A stretch of DNA of 64,000 bases from MSPOR6 sp964652195 (lineage in GTDB: Bacteria; Poribacteria; WGA-4E; WGA-3G), in assembly GCA_964652195.1 (NCBI GenBank), contig CAZZBB010000067.1:30312-94311 (forward strand), written 5' to 3'. Positions within the stretch are counted from its first letter, which is position 1; the number at the start of each line of letters is the position of its first letter. Both the position numbers and the translations under genes were made by a program. The notes under the pieces were generated by a model that did not search any database, was not told where the DNA came from, and saw only the letters and a program-made list of their open reading frames with translations. This document shows, piece after piece, positions 34,559 to 43,136 of this stretch.

Positions 34559-35467
34559 TTACCAATTTGGATCATAGTCCCAATTTGTACGTTGCACCCC
34601 GTACCGAACCCCTTCAATCTCTGTCTGATGACAGACGAGACACCTGTTAAAATCGTTAACTCCATGCAATTGATGTGCAGTAATAATCTCAGGTGTATTA
34701 TGTTCATGGCAAGTAATACAGGTATAACTTTGATATGGATTATCAGCGTATATGGCGAATTGATTGATTTGTCTTTTTATGTGATAATTACGGTCATTTT
34801 CATCGTCTGATATTTTCCATTCAATTCCTATTTTCTTTATCAATACAACTGCTGTTTGAGATATATTTACCTGTTGTTGTGTAGACCACCAATGTATATC
34901 CTCAGGTAGTTTTTCAGATGTATCTAATTCCTGTTGTAGTGTTGAAGATTCTATGTTGAAGAGGAATGGATCGGCTGTATGGCATTTTGCACAAGGTACA
35001 TCATGCACACTTGTTAATGAAAAAAATTCATCGTGGTCAAGTTTTGCCTGTCCATGAAAAATAATACTAATGACAAGTATTGGGGCAAGAATTAGGTGGC
35101 ATCTAAGCAGTATTTGTCGTGTCTTACGTGCTGTAAGGCTGACTGCAACACCTGTCCCAAGATTTGACAGCGCAAGTAAAAAGGTTAACCAAGAGTGCCA
35201 TACCAAGGGTTGGAATGCGGAGTGTAAAAGTACCAGAGAAAGACCTAATGTTGCTAACCGTTGATGGTATTTTAGCCATACCTGACGAGAACCCCATTTA
35301 ATCCATCTACTCCGTAGTACATACAAACCTGCGATGAGGATAGCTATAGCACCGATGATACTAATAGTGTGTCTTGCTTCCCCGTAGCTGCCTGCCTGCC
35401 AGATACACACCAATGAAATAATAGCAGCACCAACTATGCCATGTCCGATTTGTATGAAAACTCGCAT
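34559..35467 (-). CDS. Membrane di-haem b / tri-haem c cytochrome fusion
   Basis: A 302-residue protein with about five hydrophobic helices in residues 5-138 and a soluble C-terminal region. Two helices each carry His-x13-His (His68/His82 and His124/His138), the bis-haem b layout of ferric-reductase-like membrane domains. The C-terminus has three haem c motifs: Cys159-x2-Cys162-His163, Cys250-x2-Cys253-His254 and Cys276-x2-Cys279-His280. It should move electrons across the membrane between haem b and periplasmic haem c. No flavin or NAD domain is attached. No strong ribosome site before the ATG. Partner and direction of electron flow are unknown. Confidence 0.75.
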   Translation of the reverse strand: MRVFIQIGHGIVGAAIISLVCIWQAGSYGEARHTISIIGAIAILIAGLYVLRSRWIKWGSRQVWLKYHQRLATLGLSLVLLHSAFQPLVWHSWLTFLLALSNLGTGVAVSLTARKTRQILLRCHLILAPILVISIIFHGQAKLDHDEFFSLTSVHDVPCAKCHTADPFLFNIESSTLQQELDTSEKLPEDIHWWSTQQQVNISQTAVVLIKKIGIEWKISDDENDRNYHIKRQINQFAIYADNPYQSYTCITCHEHNTPEIITAHQLHGVNDFNRCLVCHQTEIEGVRYGVQRTNWDYDPNW

Positions 35468-35538
35468 ATTGTCAGTTTAACACGTCCGCGTATCAGTGAC
35501 AAGTGAAAAGGATTAGTCTGGAAAGAGAAAGAAGGATA

Positions 35539-35547
35539 TGTTATAAT
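35539..35547 (+). promoter_or_regulatory. Extended -10 promoter for the Tyr-rich lipoprotein
   Basis: TGTTATAAT, same GATATGTTATAATAA context as before dtd; a weak -35 (TGGAAA at 35519-35524) is 17 bases upstream. Confidence 0.5.
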
Positions 35548-35585
35548 AATCGTGAGTAATGGTTATATTCGAAGGAGATGAAGTG

Positions 35586-36158
35586 ATGAATCAAAAAATC
35601 GTTTATATAATGCTTCTTTTAATTTCATTGACGCTCTTTGGCTGTTATACAAAATTTGGCTATTATGAACCTGTAAATACAAACAATAATCAACAAAAAC
35701 ATGTGGAAAAAACGGAAGAGAATGTAAACCAAACGTCTGATTCTGAGGTTATAACGACAAAAGACGAGTCTGACGGTTACTATGGTCGACGTAAACGCGT
35801 CTATAGTACATCAAAATCTTTTTCAAGTGATTCCTACTGGATACCTCACGGAGGGTATTATTCCTATTATCCTTCACCATATTATTTTTCAGATCCTTGG
35901 TATTATGGTTATAGGAATTATGCCCCTTATTATGGTTATAATTATTATCCATATAGTAGTTATTATCCATATAGAGGTTACTATTATGGAAGGTATCGTG
36001 GAAGCACATATCCACCATCTTCGCGTAGCACCTATAAGCGAGGTAAAATAACCAGAGATTACCGATCAGGAAATCGTCGTTCACGAGTATCACGGAGTGT
36101 AATATCCTCTAATCCACAATCAGACCGTCCAAAACGTAGATCTAATAATCGAGATTAG
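35586..36158 (+). CDS. Tyr-rich lipoprotein
   Basis: A 190-residue lipoprotein with lipobox TLFGC (Cys20). Residues about 85-140 are dominated by Tyr with Pro, Ser and Gly (blocks like YYSYYPSPYYF and YYPYRGYYYG), and the C-terminal 50 residues are Arg/Ser-rich and strongly basic. Such low-complexity regions suggest a structural or adhesive surface protein rather than an enzyme. ATG 35586 was chosen for AAGGAG eight bases upstream. It lies 63 bases before the FadL-like gene, probably in one transcript. Confidence 0.7.
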   Translation: MNQKIVYIMLLLISLTLFGCYTKFGYYEPVNTNNNQQKHVEKTEENVNQTSDSEVITTKDESDGYYGRRKRVYSTSKSFSSDSYWIPHGGYYSYYPSPYYFSDPWYYGYRNYAPYYGYNYYPYSSYYPYRGYYYGRYRGSTYPPSSRSTYKRGKITRDYRSGNRRSRVSRSVISSNPQSDRPKRRSNNRD

Positions 36159-36221
36159 GATTAGTCGTCTACATATCAGGAAAATTTTGTAAACAGAGAT
36201 TTTAATGAAGGAGAAGATGAA

Positions 36222-37502
36222 ATGAAACGAACGATTTATAATGTATTTGTCTGTTTGTTTGCAACAGGATTGTTTGCGATCACATCCACAGCGCAGATTG
36301 AAGAAATGGCAATCGGTAACACATTCGGGGTTGGTGCGCGGACAATGGGAATGGGTGGGGCTACTCTTGGTATTTCCGATGACTTTACAGCCTTATATTG
36401 GAATCCTGCTGGCATGGCACAGATCCAGAAGTTTGAATTATTCACGAGTTTTTCACATAACACAGCTAATACAGATAGTTTTTTCGCAGGTGATGAAGTA
36501 ACAGGTACGAGTCGTACGCAACTCCGTCCGAATGCAATTGGGTTTGTATATCCGTTTTACACGCAACAAGGTGGTTTTGCAGTAGCATTTGGGTATAATC
36601 GTCCTCAGAACTTCGACTATCAAACTGCTATCCAAGGGATTGATCCAAGTTCTGGAAATATATATAGTGGGTTGTTAGTAGATGAGGTTAATAGGAACTC
36701 CGGTGGAATTGGAATTTGGAGTTTTGGTGGTAGTATTTACATAACTGAGAGTGTCCTAATAGGCGGGGCAGTTGATTTTTGGAATGGAAATAGTATAAAC
36801 GAATTGGATACATCAGCCACAGATGCGTACAACATTGACAATGACATATCCCGTTTTAGATTTGATGATGAAATAGATCGAGTATATTCGGGAGTTGGCG
36901 GCAAACTCGGTGTTTTGGTGAATTTTACAGATTCAGTTAGTCTTGGTTTAACATTGGTATCCCCAACAGAATTGACAGTTGAAGAATTATGGTATGAGTA
37001 TACAATTGTATCATTTGATGATGGGGAAGAAGAAACTGATCCGAATGAGGGTTCAAAATCATACGATATTGAAAGACCCTTTGAAGTTGGTACGGGGATT
37101 GCCTTGAAATTGCTGAACCAGCAGTTGATTTTAGCAGGTGATATTCAACTAACTGATTGGCGTCAAACCCGTTATGATCCCGTACCGGCGCAGGACCTTT
37201 CCACTGATTACTTTGAAGAGACTTATTCACTGACGCTTCAGTCAAGATTGGGAGTTGAATTTCGCTTACCGGGTATTGACACTCACATACGTGCAGGTTA
37301 TTTTAGGGATACGATTCCATTTACAGAAACCGAGGTTGAGAATGAGCGTGATTACCTGACATTAGGTGTCGGTAAGATTTTTGAAGACACCTTAAAGTTT
37401 GACATTGCTTATATGTACGGGAATTGGCGAGAGTATAGTAATGAACTAACAAGGAAACAAAATAACCATAGAATTTTTGTTTCTGGCGCGTACCGATTCT
37501 AA
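36222..37502 (+). CDS. FadL/PorV-type outer-membrane barrel protein
   Basis: A 426-residue protein with a signal peptide (cleavage near STAQ, residue 24). Right after it come VGARTMGMGGATLGISDDFTA and YWNPAGMAQ segments (each shorter than 20 residues when taken apart), the typical start of FadL/TodX and PorV barrel proteins; the rest is alternating strands and ends in a terminal Phe (GAYRF), as outer-membrane barrels do. FadL members pass hydrophobic compounds through the outer membrane; PorV acts in type IX secretion. No specific substrate can be inferred. AAGGAGAAG precedes the ATG. Confidence 0.85.
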   Translation: MKRTIYNVFVCLFATGLFAITSTAQIEEMAIGNTFGVGARTMGMGGATLGISDDFTALYWNPAGMAQIQKFELFTSFSHNTANTDSFFAGDEVTGTSRTQLRPNAIGFVYPFYTQQGGFAVAFGYNRPQNFDYQTAIQGIDPSSGNIYSGLLVDEVNRNSGGIGIWSFGGSIYITESVLIGGAVDFWNGNSINELDTSATDAYNIDNDISRFRFDDEIDRVYSGVGGKLGVLVNFTDSVSLGLTLVSPTELTVEELWYEYTIVSFDDGEEETDPNEGSKSYDIERPFEVGTGIALKLLNQQLILAGDIQLTDWRQTRYDPVPAQDLSTDYFEETYSLTLQSRLGVEFRLPGIDTHIRAGYFRDTIPFTETEVENERDYLTLGVGKIFEDTLKFDIAYMYGNWREYSNELTRKQNNHRIFVSGAYRF

Positions 37503-37518
37503 TCATTCAGTAGGAATT

Positions 37519-37562
37519 TAAACAATAAAGGGTGGAGTTTTAACTCCACCCTTTATTGTTTA
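37519..37562. terminator. Bidirectional terminator between convergent genes
   Basis: Perfect stem TAAACAATAAAGGGTGGAGT / ACTCCACCCTTTATTGTTTA with a 4-base loop. It ends the FadL-like gene and lies 80 bases beyond the stop of rplQ, the last gene of the ribosomal block. Confidence 0.88.
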
Positions 37563-37641
37563 ATAATGTTGACAGTCAGTCTATCCTAAACCTGACCCAC
37601 AGCAAATGTGGTCAAATTCTATAGTTTTCAAGCTGAAGTCA

Positions 37642-38043
37642 TCACACGAGTTGTATATATGCCATCTGTGCCCCGTCCCCGCGCCTTAATTCACCTCTTA
37701 TAATACGTGTGTATCCTCCATTGCGATCTTGGTAGCGTGGAGCGATGTCTTCAAAAAGTTTCCGTAGGATTGCATGTTTGTCTAATGCCCCGGATTCTCC
37801 CCTTCTTGGTTTATGGTGCAGGTTTCTACCATACAAGGCTCGTGCAGCTTGTCTTCGTGCATGAACTGTATCCTTTTTTGCTAAGGTGATCAGTTTTTCT
37901 GCCACCCGTCGAAGTTCCTTACATTTGTGCAATGTAGTTCGAATTTGTTCATGTTCAAACAGAGCAGTTGCTTGATTACGGAAGAGTGCGTTTCGATGGC
38001 TCGTAGTCCGTCCTAATTTCCTCCCGCGTTTTCTGTGTCTCAT
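37642..38043 (-). CDS. rplQ: 50S ribosomal protein L17
   Basis: 133 residues; MRHRKRGRKLGRTTSHRNALFRN start region (taken as HRKRGRKLGRTTSHR) is the L17 hallmark. It lines the peptide exit side of the large subunit. Its ATG overlaps the TGA of rpoA (ATGA), so translation is coupled. Last gene of the alpha operon. Confidence 0.97.
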   Translation of the reverse strand: MRHRKRGRKLGRTTSHRNALFRNQATALFEHEQIRTTLHKCKELRRVAEKLITLAKKDTVHARRQAARALYGRNLHHKPRRGESGALDKHAILRKLFEDIAPRYQDRNGGYTRIIRGELRRGDGAQMAYIQLV

Positions 38044-39035
38044 TCTGTTTCCTCCTCCTCCGTGAGAATGTAATCGTCGTCTTCCAAATCCATACCAAGA
38101 GTCAATCCCATGTTGGCAAGTTGGTCTTTGATTTCATTCAAAGATGTACGCCCAAAGTTCTTATATTCCAACATTTCCTTCTCATTCTTTATGACGAGTT
38201 CACGGATAGTTTTAATATTTGCTGTCTCAAGACAATTTCCAGCGCGTACTGATAGTTCAAGGTCAGCAACAGGTTTTGAAAGGTATCTATTTCTCAAGAT
38301 TTTTGCTTCATCAATTTCAGGTTCTGGTTCAACATAAGTTTCATCGAATTCAGTAAATATTTCAAGTTGGTTTCGAAGAATTTCAGATGCCTGTGTGATA
38401 GCGTCTTTGGGTGTGATACTTCCATCTGTCCAGATTTCGAGATTCAGTTGATCAAAATTCGTCATGTCTTCAACACGAGTTTCGTTTACGGAAAAGTTAA
38501 CTTTCTCAACAGGAGAAAATTTTGCGTCAACAGGAATCCATCCAATAGGTTGTTTTGTGTCTCGATGTTCTTCAGCCAGCGAATAACCGCGTCCCGTTTG
38601 AACTTGAATCTCCATTTCAATCCCTTGACACTTATCAAGAGTTGCAATATGTTGGTCTGGATTTATGATTTCTACGAGAGAATTGGGGCGAACATCTGCA
38701 GCAGTGAGTTCGCCAGAACCATCTGCTTTTAGGTCGAGTATCATAGGTTCGTCCTGTAAAAGTCGGAATCGAATTGCCTTGAGGTTAAGTATTATTTGTA
38801 CAACATCTTCTAAAATACCTGGAATAGTCGAATATTCATGCTTTACTTGGTCAATTTGAAGTGCAGTTATAGCAGCACCTTTAATTGAAGAGAGAAGTAC
38901 TCGACGAAGCGAGTTGCCCAAAGTAGTGCCGTATCCGCGCTCAAGTGGTTCTGCGGTATATTTAGCATAATTTGGTTGTAGTGTTTCTGTATCTGCCACC
39001 AAACGCTTGGGCATTCTTAGATCCAAACTATTCAT
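38040..39035 (-). CDS. rpoA: RNA polymerase subunit alpha
   Basis: 331 residues. The N-terminal dimerisation domain has the NSLRRVLLSSIKGAAI motif (about 42-57) and binds beta/beta'; the C-terminal domain (about 255-320; LELSVRAGNCLETANIKT, FGRTSLNEIKDQL) contacts DNA and activators. AGGAGG precedes the ATG. A 409-base gap separates it from rpsD, unusually long for the alpha operon. Confidence 0.98.
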   Translation of the reverse strand: MNSLDLRMPKRLVADTETLQPNYAKYTAEPLERGYGTTLGNSLRRVLLSSIKGAAITALQIDQVKHEYSTIPGILEDVVQIILNLKAIRFRLLQDEPMILDLKADGSGELTAADVRPNSLVEIINPDQHIATLDKCQGIEMEIQVQTGRGYSLAEEHRDTKQPIGWIPVDAKFSPVEKVNFSVNETRVEDMTNFDQLNLEIWTDGSITPKDAITQASEILRNQLEIFTEFDETYVEPEPEIDEAKILRNRYLSKPVADLELSVRAGNCLETANIKTIRELVIKNEKEMLEYKNFGRTSLNEIKDQLANMGLTLGMDLEDDDYILTEEEETE

Positions 39036-39444
39036 CGATATCCTCCTATCGGCTTATGTTCTATAAACAGAGTCAAACAAGGTAAGTTTTGGAAACATTA
39101 CAATCTTATCTATGCATTCCTTGTAGGAATTGATCTTGCTCTTAATTGTTATGTTCCAGAGTTAAATACACCATACAACTACCTGTATTGCACAAAATCT
39201 GTTTATTAGTATGTAAATAAATATATCAGTACCATGTTCCTGTATACCAAATCTGAGATATGTTTTCCCAACATTGGTATAGTAGGATTATAGCAACATC
39301 TCTATTACTTCATTGGGGCGATAATTTAGGTTGATTTGGCACTAAAATGAATAAATATAATGCTTAACCGTTTTTATCGTATTTCTTCCATATTTGAAAC
39401 TAAAGGTCAAATAGGAAAAACAATCAAGTGGTAGTTGTTAAATG
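39036..39444. other. Long rpsD-rpoA intergenic gap
   Basis: About 400 bases without a gene inside the ribosomal block. A small stem, ATTCC-TTGTA-GGAAT (39115-39129), is present; no convincing promoter or terminator was found. It probably holds a separate promoter or 5'-UTR for rpoA-rplQ. Confidence 0.5.
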
Positions 39445-40077
39445 TTACCTTGAGTACAATTCAATAATTAACTGTGTGTCTAACTCTGCTGCAATTTGTT
39501 CAACAATTGGTGTGCCCTGAACTCGTCCTTCAGGCTTATCTACATCAATTTCGAGCCATTGAGGTGCACCTCTCTGTTGAGAAAATTCTAATGCTTCTTG
39601 TATTGTGACGTTTTCTCGACTTTTCTCACGAGGCGTAATAACATCACCTACTTCAACGAGATAAGACGGTATATTAACGCGTTTCCCATTTACAGTAAAA
39701 TGATTGTGTTTTACAAGTTGTCTTGCTTGTTTTCGTGATGTAGCAAAACCGAGGCGATAAACGACATTGTCTAACCGACGTTCAAGTAGAGCGATTAGAT
39801 TCTCTCCAGTAATTCCTGTTTGTCGTGCCGCTTTGAAATAGTAATTTCGAAATTGTTTTTCAAAAATACCGTAGATCCGTTTTGCTTTTTGCTTAGTACG
39901 TAATTGTCGTCGATATTCTCCCCGTGCTCGTGTGAGGGGTTTTTGACCGTGGTCACCAGGTGGATAACTTCTTCGTTCAAATGAACATTTGGGTCCAATG
40001 CATCTGCGTCCTTTTAGAAAAAGTTTTTCCCCTTCTCGACGACATAATTTACAGACTGAATCTAAATACCTACTCAT
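39445..40077 (-). CDS. rpsD: 30S ribosomal protein S4
   Basis: 210 residues; primary 16S rRNA binder and assembly initiator. It is the zinc-containing type: Cys9, Cys12, Cys26 and Cys31 (SVCKLCRREG, RRCIGPKC). The S4 RNA-binding fold follows with ERRLDNVVYRLGFATSR and RQLVKHNHFTVNGK. ATG 40077 is chosen because AAGGAG lies just upstream; the longer ORF would start inside the rpsK gap with 16 atypical residues. Confidence 0.97.
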   Translation of the reverse strand: MSRYLDSVCKLCRREGEKLFLKGRRCIGPKCSFERRSYPPGDHGQKPLTRARGEYRRQLRTKQKAKRIYGIFEKQFRNYYFKAARQTGITGENLIALLERRLDNVVYRLGFATSRKQARQLVKHNHFTVNGKRVNIPSYLVEVGDVITPREKSRENVTIQEALEFSQQRGAPQWLEIDVDKPEGRVQGTPIVEQIAAELDTQLIIELYSR

Positions 40078-40090
40078 GTGTCTCCTTGGT

Positions 40091-40462
40091 TTACACCCGT
40101 CGTCTTTTCGGTGGACGACATCCATTGTGTGGAATGGGTGTCATGTCCTTCATCAATGTAATTTCGAGTCCAGCAGCAGCGAGTGCGCGAATAGACGATT
40201 CCCGTCCTGATCCTGGACCTTTGACTCTCACTTCAACTCGCTTCATACCATGTTCGATAGCTTTTCTTGCACATGCTTCAGCGGTCTGTTGAGCGGCAAA
40301 TGGAGTTGACTTCCTGGAACCGGGGAACGTCATTCCTGCGCTTGCCCATGCAACTGTATTGCCATTGGGATCAGTGATAGTCACAATTGTGTTGTTAAAT
40401 GTAGCTTGGATATGGGCTATGCCTTCTGGGACATTTTTTCGTTCCCGTCTTCGTGAACGCAA
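40091..40462 (-). CDS. rpsK: 30S ribosomal protein S11
   Basis: 123 residues; platform protein beside the E-site. GIAHIQATFNNTIVTITD and the GCRPPKRRRV C-terminus are typical. The start is TTG, strongly supported by AAGGAG seven bases upstream; no suitable ATG exists. The N-terminus is short compared with many S11. A gap of 230 bases separates it from rpsM. Confidence 0.96.
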   Translation of the reverse strand: MRSRRRERKNVPEGIAHIQATFNNTIVTITDPNGNTVAWASAGMTFPGSRKSTPFAAQQTAEACARKAIEHGMKRVEVRVKGPGSGRESSIRALAAAGLEITLMKDMTPIPHNGCRPPKRRRV

Positions 40463-40692
40463 ACTGTATCTCCTTTACGAAAATGTAAAAGCACAATAAA
40501 TGTGCATAGATGGATTGCATCTAATATATACGGAGAGTCTCCTACTATAATTAAATTATACTTATATGATTAACTTTTATGTTGTTTTGACGTATTGTCT
40601 TTGCAGCAATATTAGACGAAATTCAATTTATGAAATAAATGGAATCCTACAGACTGTATTTTCTGCGATTTATTTGTGAGACTATGGTTGAA

Positions 40693-41088
40693 TCAACCGC
40701 CTTTCCGTGCTGCCTCTTTGAGTTTTCTACCAACAGAGATAGTGCGTGCTTTACCCTTTCGAGTCCGAGCATTCGTATTGGTTCGCTGGCCTCTGACAGG
40801 TAACTGTCGTCTGTGTCGAAGTCCACGATAACTGTTGATATCCATTAGTCGTTTTATATTCTGATCAACTTCGCGTCGCAGATCACCTTCAACCTTAAAC
40901 TCTTCAGTGATCTTATCTCGGAGTTTACTCACCTCATTTTCATCCAATGCATCAACCTTTTTGCTTGGATCAATATTGAGATCAGTCACAATTTGCGAAG
41001 CGGTGAAACGACCTATACCGTAGATAGCTGTTAATGCTATATCAATCCTTTTTGTACGAGGTAGATCTACACCTGCGATACGTGCCAT
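40693..41088 (-). CDS. rpsM: 30S ribosomal protein S13
   Basis: 131 residues; head protein contacting tRNA and the large subunit. MARIAGVDLPRTKRIDIAL and the basic C-terminal tail with LPVRGQRTNTNARTRKGKA (split as LPVRGQRT and NTNARTRKG) are diagnostic. AAAAGGAG precedes the ATG. It follows rpmJ. Confidence 0.97.
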   Translation of the reverse strand: MARIAGVDLPRTKRIDIALTAIYGIGRFTASQIVTDLNIDPSKKVDALDENEVSKLRDKITEEFKVEGDLRREVDQNIKRLMDINSYRGLRHRRQLPVRGQRTNTNARTRKGKARTISVGRKLKEAARKGG

Positions 41089-41116
41089 AATATTCTCCTT
41101 TTACGATAAAACAGTA

Positions 41117-41233
41117 TTATCCTTGTCGTTGTTTATGCTTAGGATTTGAAGAACAAATAACGCGAATAATTCCCTTTCTCTTGATAATTTTGCAGCGATT
41201 ACACATTTTCTTTACGGATGGTCGGACTTTCAT
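41117..41233 (-). CDS. rpmJ: 50S ribosomal protein L36
   Basis: A 38-residue protein found by reading the rpsM-secY gap: MKVRPSVKKMCNRCKIIKRK then GIIRVICSSNPKHKQRQG. The zinc ribbon ligands Cys11, Cys14, Cys27 and His33 are all present, so this is the Cys-containing (zinc-binding) form. It sits between secY and rpsM, where adk, map and infA would normally come first. Confidence 0.96.
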   Translation of the reverse strand: MKVRPSVKKMCNRCKIIKRKGIIRVICSSNPKHKQRQG

Positions 41234-41308
41234 AAATTCCTCTAATATTGATGTTAGTCATGATACATAACAAAATATTCTGTTGAAGCAATTACATAAC
41301 TGTATTAA

Positions 41309-42652
41309 CTATCTTCCGCGGCGTCCTTTCAGACGTCTATCTTTCAAGAATCCATCGTAATGACGCATTGTTAAGTAAGACTCAATTTGTGATACAGTAT
41401 CTAACACAACTCCGACAACAATCAAAACAGATGCCCCTTCAACCATACCACCTACGCCAAGTCTACTTGTTATAATAATAGGAATTACCGCGATTCCCGC
41501 AAGAAACAATGCCCCAGGAAGTGTGATACGGGTCAGAGTTGTATTAATGTAATCTGCAGTTTGTTTACCCGGACGAAGACCTGGAATGAAACCACCATAT
41601 TTCTGTAAATTTTCAGCCATGTCCACCGGATTAACTTGAACAGCGGTATAAAAATATGTAAATCCTATAATCAACAGAGCATACACACTAAGATATAATA
41701 ACGATGGATCTTGGGCATCCATTAGTGCTGCTAATTTTGCAACCCATGTCCAATCCTTAGGTAACAAGCCGATCAAGACACCGGGGAAAGTCATCAAGGT
41801 AACAGCAAAGATTATAGGAATCATCCCTGCAGTGTTAACTCTTAAAGGTATAGACATAGATCTTCCGCCGAATACTTTGTTACCTCTAATTTGTTTTCCA
41901 TATTGAACTGGAATTTTGCGAACGGAAAGATGTATAAAGATTGTGCCGCTTACTGCTACTACAATCAGAAGGAATAACATTGCAAGTTGTGCCAGTCCAA
42001 AATTTGTATTACCTAACAAGTTGGAGTAGACAGTATTTACCCCTGCAGGAAATCCTGCCATAATGCCGACAGTAATGATTATTGAAATCCCTTGTCCGAT
42101 TCCTCGCTCAGTAATTTGTTCCCCAAGCCACATTACAAAAGCTGTTCCCGCAGTCAATGTGAGAACTGCTAAAGCGTGCCACCATATTGTAGGATTATTG
42201 ACGATAGCACCAGTATCAGTCCCGAAAGCCCCTCCTGGATTCCGTAACAGAATGGTGATGGTAATACCTTGGACGATACTAAGTAATACGGTTCCATAGC
42301 GTGTGTATTGCGTAATCTTCTTTTTCCCATCTGGTTCTTTGGATAATTTCTCTAAGGATGGAACGATAACTGCGAGAAGCTGCATTATAATTGAGGCACT
42401 AATATATGGCTGTATTCCAAGAGCGAATATAGTCATTTGACCAAACGCCCCACCTGAAAATACATCAATCAACGCTAAGACATTTCCCGTTCGCTCTACG
42501 AGTTGTTTAAAGAACTCTTCAAGGGCTTGGTCATCAATACCTGGTAAAGTGATATGTGCACCGAGTCGGTAAACAATAAGGAGTAGTACAGTAAAAATTA
42601 TGCGTTTGCGTAATTCAGGTATTTTAAAAGCGTTTTGTATTGCCTTAATCAC
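41309..42652 (-). CDS. secY: Preprotein translocase subunit SecY
   Basis: 447 residues with ten membrane helices; forms the protein-conducting channel with SecE. The start RKRIIFTVLLLIVYRLGAH, the plug/first-loop region, and GMIPIIFA and FTYFYTAVQVNP segments are typical. GTG start directly after the rplO stop, with GAGGTGAT at the end of rplO as ribosome site. Confidence 0.97.
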   Translation of the reverse strand: MIKAIQNAFKIPELRKRIIFTVLLLIVYRLGAHITLPGIDDQALEEFFKQLVERTGNVLALIDVFSGGAFGQMTIFALGIQPYISASIIMQLLAVIVPSLEKLSKEPDGKKKITQYTRYGTVLLSIVQGITITILLRNPGGAFGTDTGAIVNNPTIWWHALAVLTLTAGTAFVMWLGEQITERGIGQGISIIITVGIMAGFPAGVNTVYSNLLGNTNFGLAQLAMLFLLIVVAVSGTIFIHLSVRKIPVQYGKQIRGNKVFGGRSMSIPLRVNTAGMIPIIFAVTLMTFPGVLIGLLPKDWTWVAKLAALMDAQDPSLLYLSVYALLIIGFTYFYTAVQVNPVDMAENLQKYGGFIPGLRPGKQTADYINTTLTRITLPGALFLAGIAVIPIIITSRLGVGGMVEGASVLIVVGVVLDTVSQIESYLTMRHYDGFLKDRRLKGRRGR

Positions 42653-43099
42653 TTATATCACCTCGGCAGTGCCACCCTTCGCTTGTATTTTTTCAATTGC
42701 AGATTTTGAAAATCGGTGTGCCCTGACGTTAAGCCGTTTATCAAGTTCACCATCACCAAGTATTTTTATGAGAGCGTTTTTTCGTTTGATGATACCGTAT
42801 TCCCGTAGAATTTCTGGATTAACATCCATTTCTTCCTCAAATAGGTTGAGAGTCTTAATATTGACGACATCATACTCGAACCGTTTATGTGCGATTCTGC
42901 GTGGACCTCTTTTAGGTATTCGCCTAACCAAAGGCATTTGACCACCTTCAAACCATGCGGGAATTGAACCTCCAGATCGAGATTTTTGTCCTTTATGTCC
43001 CCGTCCGCTTGTACCGCCGTATCCGGATCCTCTACCCCGTCCTACGCGTTTTCGTTTTCTGCGTGCCCCTGGGACAGGTTTGAGTTCGTTGAGTTTCAT
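42653..43099 (-). CDS. rplO: 50S ribosomal protein L15
   Basis: 148 residues: MKLNELKPVPGARRKRKRVG and GRGSGYGGTSGRGHKGQKSR are the Gly/Arg-rich L15 N-terminus that threads into 23S rRNA. Just 37 bases separate it from rpsE; rpmD (L30), which usually lies between, is missing. Confidence 0.97.
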   Translation of the reverse strand: MKLNELKPVPGARRKRKRVGRGRGSGYGGTSGRGHKGQKSRSGGSIPAWFEGGQMPLVRRIPKRGPRRIAHKRFEYDVVNIKTLNLFEEEMDVNPEILREYGIIKRKNALIKILGDGELDKRLNVRAHRFSKSAIEKIQAKGGTAEVI

Positions 43100-43136
43100 T
43101 GAATTTTCTGTTCCTTAAGATATATACTGAGAAAAC

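Noticed and set aside
35749..36093. Minus-strand ORF rich in Asn, Tyr and Asp opposite the Tyr-rich lipoprotein
   Set aside because: It is the mirror image of the repetitive TAT/TAC codons on the plus strand; the plus-strand frame has a lipobox and a ribosome site.
40463..40692. Gap between rpsM and rpsK examined for a small ribosomal gene
   Set aside because: No reading frame resembles a ribosomal protein; rpmJ was found on the other side of rpsM.
41234..41308. Gap between rpmJ and secY examined for infA
   Set aside because: At 75 bases it is too short, and no infA-like sequence is visible.
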